Below, in pieces: positions 13,754-14,080 of a stretch of 14,080 nt of DNA. The translations under genes and the position numbers were made by a program. Numbering within the stretch: position 1 is the stretch's first letter; the number at the start of each line of letters is the position of its first letter. The DNA lies in the NCBI GenBank assembly GCA_964501525.1, contig CAZCSI010000014.1, positions 1 through 14,080 on the forward strand. Direction: 5' to 3'. Origin of the DNA: CAYLVJ01 sp964501525 (GTDB taxonomy: Bacteria > Patescibacteriota > Minisyncoccia > Minisyncoccales > CAYTKG01). The notes beneath the pieces are model-generated. The model saw nothing but the letters and a program-made list of their open reading frames with translations, did not search any database and had not been told where the DNA came from.

Positions 13754-13825
13754 AATTAAGGAGAGAGGTTTGAATAAAAAACGATTGATAAAGCAGCTCT
13801 TTCCTTGCGAAAGAGCTGCTTTTTT
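13754..13825 (+). ncRNA. Candidate short transcript or attenuated leader RNA
   Basis: This is the RNA expected between the predicted start (about 13754) and terminator 13790-13825, about 70 nt. It begins with AAGGAGAGAGG (13758-13768). AAGGAGAGAG can pair over 10 positions, one of them G-U, with CTCTTTCCTT (13797-13806), the 5' arm and loop of the terminator, giving an antiterminator-like fold. An in-frame TTG at 13770 sits 6 nt behind AAGGAG, but no stop codon occurs before the terminator. It may be a leader controlling read-through, or a small RNA. I recognise no known family. Boundaries are predictions. Confidence 0.4.
13790..13825 (+). terminator. Intrinsic terminator closing the cluster
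   Basis: AAAGCAGCTCTTTC (13790-13803) pairs perfectly with GAAAGAGCTGCTTT (13809-13822) around the 5-nt loop CTTGC, and six consecutive T (13820-13825) complete the classic form. It ends transcripts arriving through map. Because a strong promoter lies between map and this hairpin, it also stops or attenuates the short transcript that starts near 13754. Confidence 0.88.
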
Positions 13826-13853
13826 AAAAAGACGATTGGCAAGAAAATCTTGG

Positions 13854-13953
13854 CCCGGAGATCCGCTGGGAAGCGGCTGGGAACAGTTAAGGACTTTTCT
13901 CTCTCCTCGTCCTTCTGGTCCCGGAATTCCGCTTGCCGGCGGTTTTCCGGACC
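13854..13953 (+). other. Array of three hairpins (candidate structured RNA)
   Basis: Three hairpins follow one another. Hairpin 1: CCCGG (13854-13858) with CTGGG (13877-13881), a 4-nt bulge, then CCGCT-GGGA-AGCGG (13863-13876) with a GNRA-type tetraloop. Hairpin 2: AAGGAC (13889-13894) with GTCCTT (13909-13914) and a 14-nt all-pyrimidine loop. Hairpin 3: 13917-13932 with 13939-13953, 13 pairs with one bulged C and two T-T mismatches. It abuts the terminator at 13954. One frame (TTG 13770 to TAG 13983-13985) is open across it but resembles no protein I know. The dense pairing favours RNA, an attenuated leader or a repeat element over a gene. Confidence 0.45.
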
Positions 13954-13988
13954 AAACTAAAAACCGCTTTCAAGGCGGTTTTTAGTTT
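13954..13988. terminator. Symmetric intrinsic terminator upstream of the glycosyltransferase
   Basis: AAACTAAAAACCGC (13954-13967) and GCGGTTTTTAGTTT (13975-13988) form a perfect 14-bp stem with a 7-nt loop. Five T on the 3' side and five A on the 5' side make it usable from both strands. It ends any transcript crossing the hairpin array and insulates the following gene. Confidence 0.8.
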
Positions 13989-13999
13989 AGGAAGGATTA

Positions 14000-14008
14000 T
14001 GTTAAAAT
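14000..14008 (+). promoter_or_regulatory. Possible extended -10 promoter for the glycosyltransferase
   Basis: TG-T-TAAAAT (TG at 14000-14001, hexamer 14003-14008) is an extended -10 element 35 nt before the ATG at 14044. No good -35 hexamer exists at 16-18 bp upstream, which falls within the terminator arm; extended -10 promoters can tolerate this. The gene needs a start point downstream of the terminator, which supports the call. Confidence 0.4.
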
Positions 14009-14043
14009 GGTTCAATAGTTTAACATTAAATAATAATTATTTT

Positions 14044-14080
14044 ATGAAGCTTTCAATAGTCATTCCCGCCTATAACGAGG
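14044..14080 (+). CDS. Glycosyltransferase family 2, N-terminus only (cut by window end)
   Basis: Only twelve codons are present, reading MKLSIVIPAYNE. This is the first beta-strand and the start of the nucleotide-sugar binding site typical of GT-A family 2 enzymes, such as dolichol-phosphate-mannose-synthase-like proteins and cell-envelope glycosyltransferases. Donor, acceptor and membrane segments lie outside the window. It follows a symmetric terminator and a possible extended -10, so it starts a new transcription unit unrelated to the ribosomal cluster. No Shine-Dalgarno is visible in the AT-rich leader. Confidence 0.7.
   Translation, partial: MKLSIVIPAYNE

Noticed and set aside
13746..13985. 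Open frame of up to 79 codons (TTG at 13746, or TTG at 13770 behind AAGGAG)
   Set aside because: It runs through both intrinsic terminators and the hairpin array, starts with TTG, and gives a Pro/Gly-rich translation that I cannot relate to any family. The base pairing explains the sequence better than coding does.
1..14080. Search by eye for CRISPR arrays, insertion sequences, tRNA or rRNA genes and phage or defence genes
   Set aside because: No regularly spaced repeats, transposase motifs, cloverleaf tRNA patterns or rRNA segments were recognised; the window is core housekeeping DNA apart from 13734-14043.

Overview
The window holds a nearly intact str/S10/spc ribosomal-protein cluster, all on the + strand. 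It probably comes from a Candidate Phyla Radiation (Patescibacteria) bacterium, most likely Parcubacteria-like. The reasons are: no rpmD (L30) between rpsE and rplO; short intergenic gaps; lysine/glutamate-rich extensions on S10, L23, S19 and L22; an L2 without its usual N-terminus; and very few recognisable Shine-Dalgarno sites. The phylum assignment is an inference from protein features and gene order, since no search was possible.

Layout: 1-364 is the 3' end of fusA (EF-G). A consensus sigma70-type promoter (377-405) precedes tuf (429-1628). A perfect 13-bp stem-loop separates tuf from rpsJ. rpsJ is followed by a 130-bp gap with a terminator-like hairpin just before rplC. Then come rplC-rplD-rplW-rplB-rpsS-rplV-rpsC-rplP-rpmC-rpsQ-rplN-rplX-rplE-rpsZ-rpsH-rplF-rplR-rpsE-rplO-secY-adk-map. 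These encode core small- and large-subunit proteins, the Sec translocon channel, a divergent adenylate-kinase-like enzyme and methionine aminopeptidase. The products act in one flow: ribosome assembly and elongation, then membrane insertion and N-terminal maturation of nascent chains. The usual continuation (infA, rpmJ, rpsM, rpsK, rpsD, rpoA, rplQ) is absent. A strong intrinsic terminator follows map, and the last 37 bases start a family 2 glycosyltransferase.

The most unusual part is the 310-base gene-free stretch 13734-14043. It begins with a near-perfect extended promoter (TTGACA, 17-bp spacer, TGA-TATATT) overlapping the map stop codon. A purine tract at 13758-13767 follows, then the intrinsic terminator at 13790-13825. 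The purine tract can pair with the 5' arm and loop of that terminator, giving an antiterminator-like alternative. It can also pair with the pyrimidine loop of a downstream hairpin. Three hairpins in a row (13854-13953) lead directly into a second, symmetric terminator (13954-13988). This looks like an attenuated leader or a small structured RNA that I cannot assign to a known family.

All 25 complete stop codons are TAA (20) or TAG (5), none TGA. No reading frame is interrupted by TGA, so nothing here indicates UGA recoding.
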